DNA of 5,852 bases, from positions 1 through 5,852 of the forward strand of contig SBBU01000074.1 in NCBI GenBank assembly GCA_005239585.1, given 5' to 3'. This DNA comes from Planctomycetaceae bacterium. GTDB taxonomy: Bacteria; Planctomycetota; MHYJ01; SBBU01. The translations under genes were made by a program, and so were the position numbers. The notes under the pieces were generated by a model. That model worked only from the letters and a program-made list of their open reading frames with translations, was not told where the DNA came from and ran no database searches. Shown piece by piece: positions 5,709 through 5,852 of the stretch; position 1 is the stretch's first letter; every line of letters begins with the position of its first letter.

Positions 5709-5852
5709 TTATTCTACCTCCTCAAGCCATCGGGTCAACTCTTGATAATTACCGTGATTGTTCAAAGAAGTGTGGGAAAAAGTTGGAGTTGAAAAATCAG
5801 GTGATTCTCGAGACAATTCCTCCAGAAATGCCAAAATAGCGATTATCTGGAG
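5709..5852 (-). CDS. C-terminal fragment of an unrecognised protein (truncated by window edge)
   Basis: A frame open from the window edge to a TAA at 5711-5709 encodes the last 47 residues of a protein, beginning LQIIAILAFLEELSRES and ending TRWLEEVE. It has no start inside the window. Support comes from its uninterrupted length at this edge, its tight 5-nt spacing to the heparinase-family gene, and its carrying that gene's Shine-Dalgarno. The N-terminal part of the fragment is a leucine/isoleucine-rich helix; the middle is Ser/Thr/Asn-rich. The fragment is too short to name a family. By context it may belong to polysaccharide metabolism, but that is inference. Confidence 0.65.
   Translation of the reverse strand, partial: LQIIAILAFLEELSRESPDFSTPTFSHTSLNNHGNYQELTRWLEEVE
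5716..5723 (-). promoter_or_regulatory. Ribosome binding site for the heparinase-family gene
   Basis: The minus strand reads GAGGAGGT, located inside the last codons of the upstream reading frame (Glu-Glu-Val). The GGAGG core is 13 nt from the GTG at 5703, longer than ideal but with no better start in frame between them. The position suggests translational coupling to the upstream gene. Confidence 0.6.

Noticed and set aside
5315..5839. 174-codon plus-strand open frame at the right edge
   Set aside because: It is antisense to the N-terminus of the heparinase-family gene and the upstream fragment, with no recognisable features.

Overview
The window comes from a bacterium of moderate to low GC content. 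All credible genes lie on the minus strand, and nothing on the plus strand looks like a gene. Reading in the direction of transcription (right to left), the layout is: the C-terminal tail of an unrecognised gene (5709-5852); a large secreted heparinase II/III-family protein (3286-5703); threonyl-tRNA synthetase thrS (1178-3085); translation initiation factor IF-3 infC (140-808); ribosomal protein L35 rpmI (91-276); and a strong ribosome binding site with an ATG at the left edge that is probably the start of rplT (L20). The order thrS-infC-rpmI-rplT is the classical translation-factor cluster. The IF-3 and L35 sequences are typically bacterial but do not fix the phylum. A planctomycete- or desulfobacterota-like lineage is only a guess.

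The most interesting coding feature is the 3' end of infC. IF-3 runs about 50 residues past the usual family end as a Pro/Gly/Gln-rich tail. The DNA encoding nearly all of that tail is read in another frame as L35. rpmI starts at a GTG inside infC behind an excellent Shine-Dalgarno (AAGGAGG, 5-nt spacing), giving about 137 nt of dual coding.

The two larger intergenic regions are structured. The 369-nt thrS-infC spacer holds a 187-bp element with 31-nt imperfect terminal inverted repeats and two strong internal hairpins. It also holds a separate 13-bp perfect inverted repeat whose inner arm ends on the first base of the infC start codon, with a possible internal promoter between the arms. The 200-nt heparinase-thrS spacer is a GC-rich cluster of short hairpins with a plausible sigma70-type promoter for thrS.

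The right part belongs to polysaccharide metabolism: the heparinase-like lyase is only 5 nt from an upstream reading frame and so probably belongs to a separate operon ending at 3286. thrS, infC and rpmI supply charged tRNA-Thr, ribosome recycling/initiation and the large subunit. No CRISPR array, tRNA, rRNA, transposase or convincing intrinsic terminator was seen.
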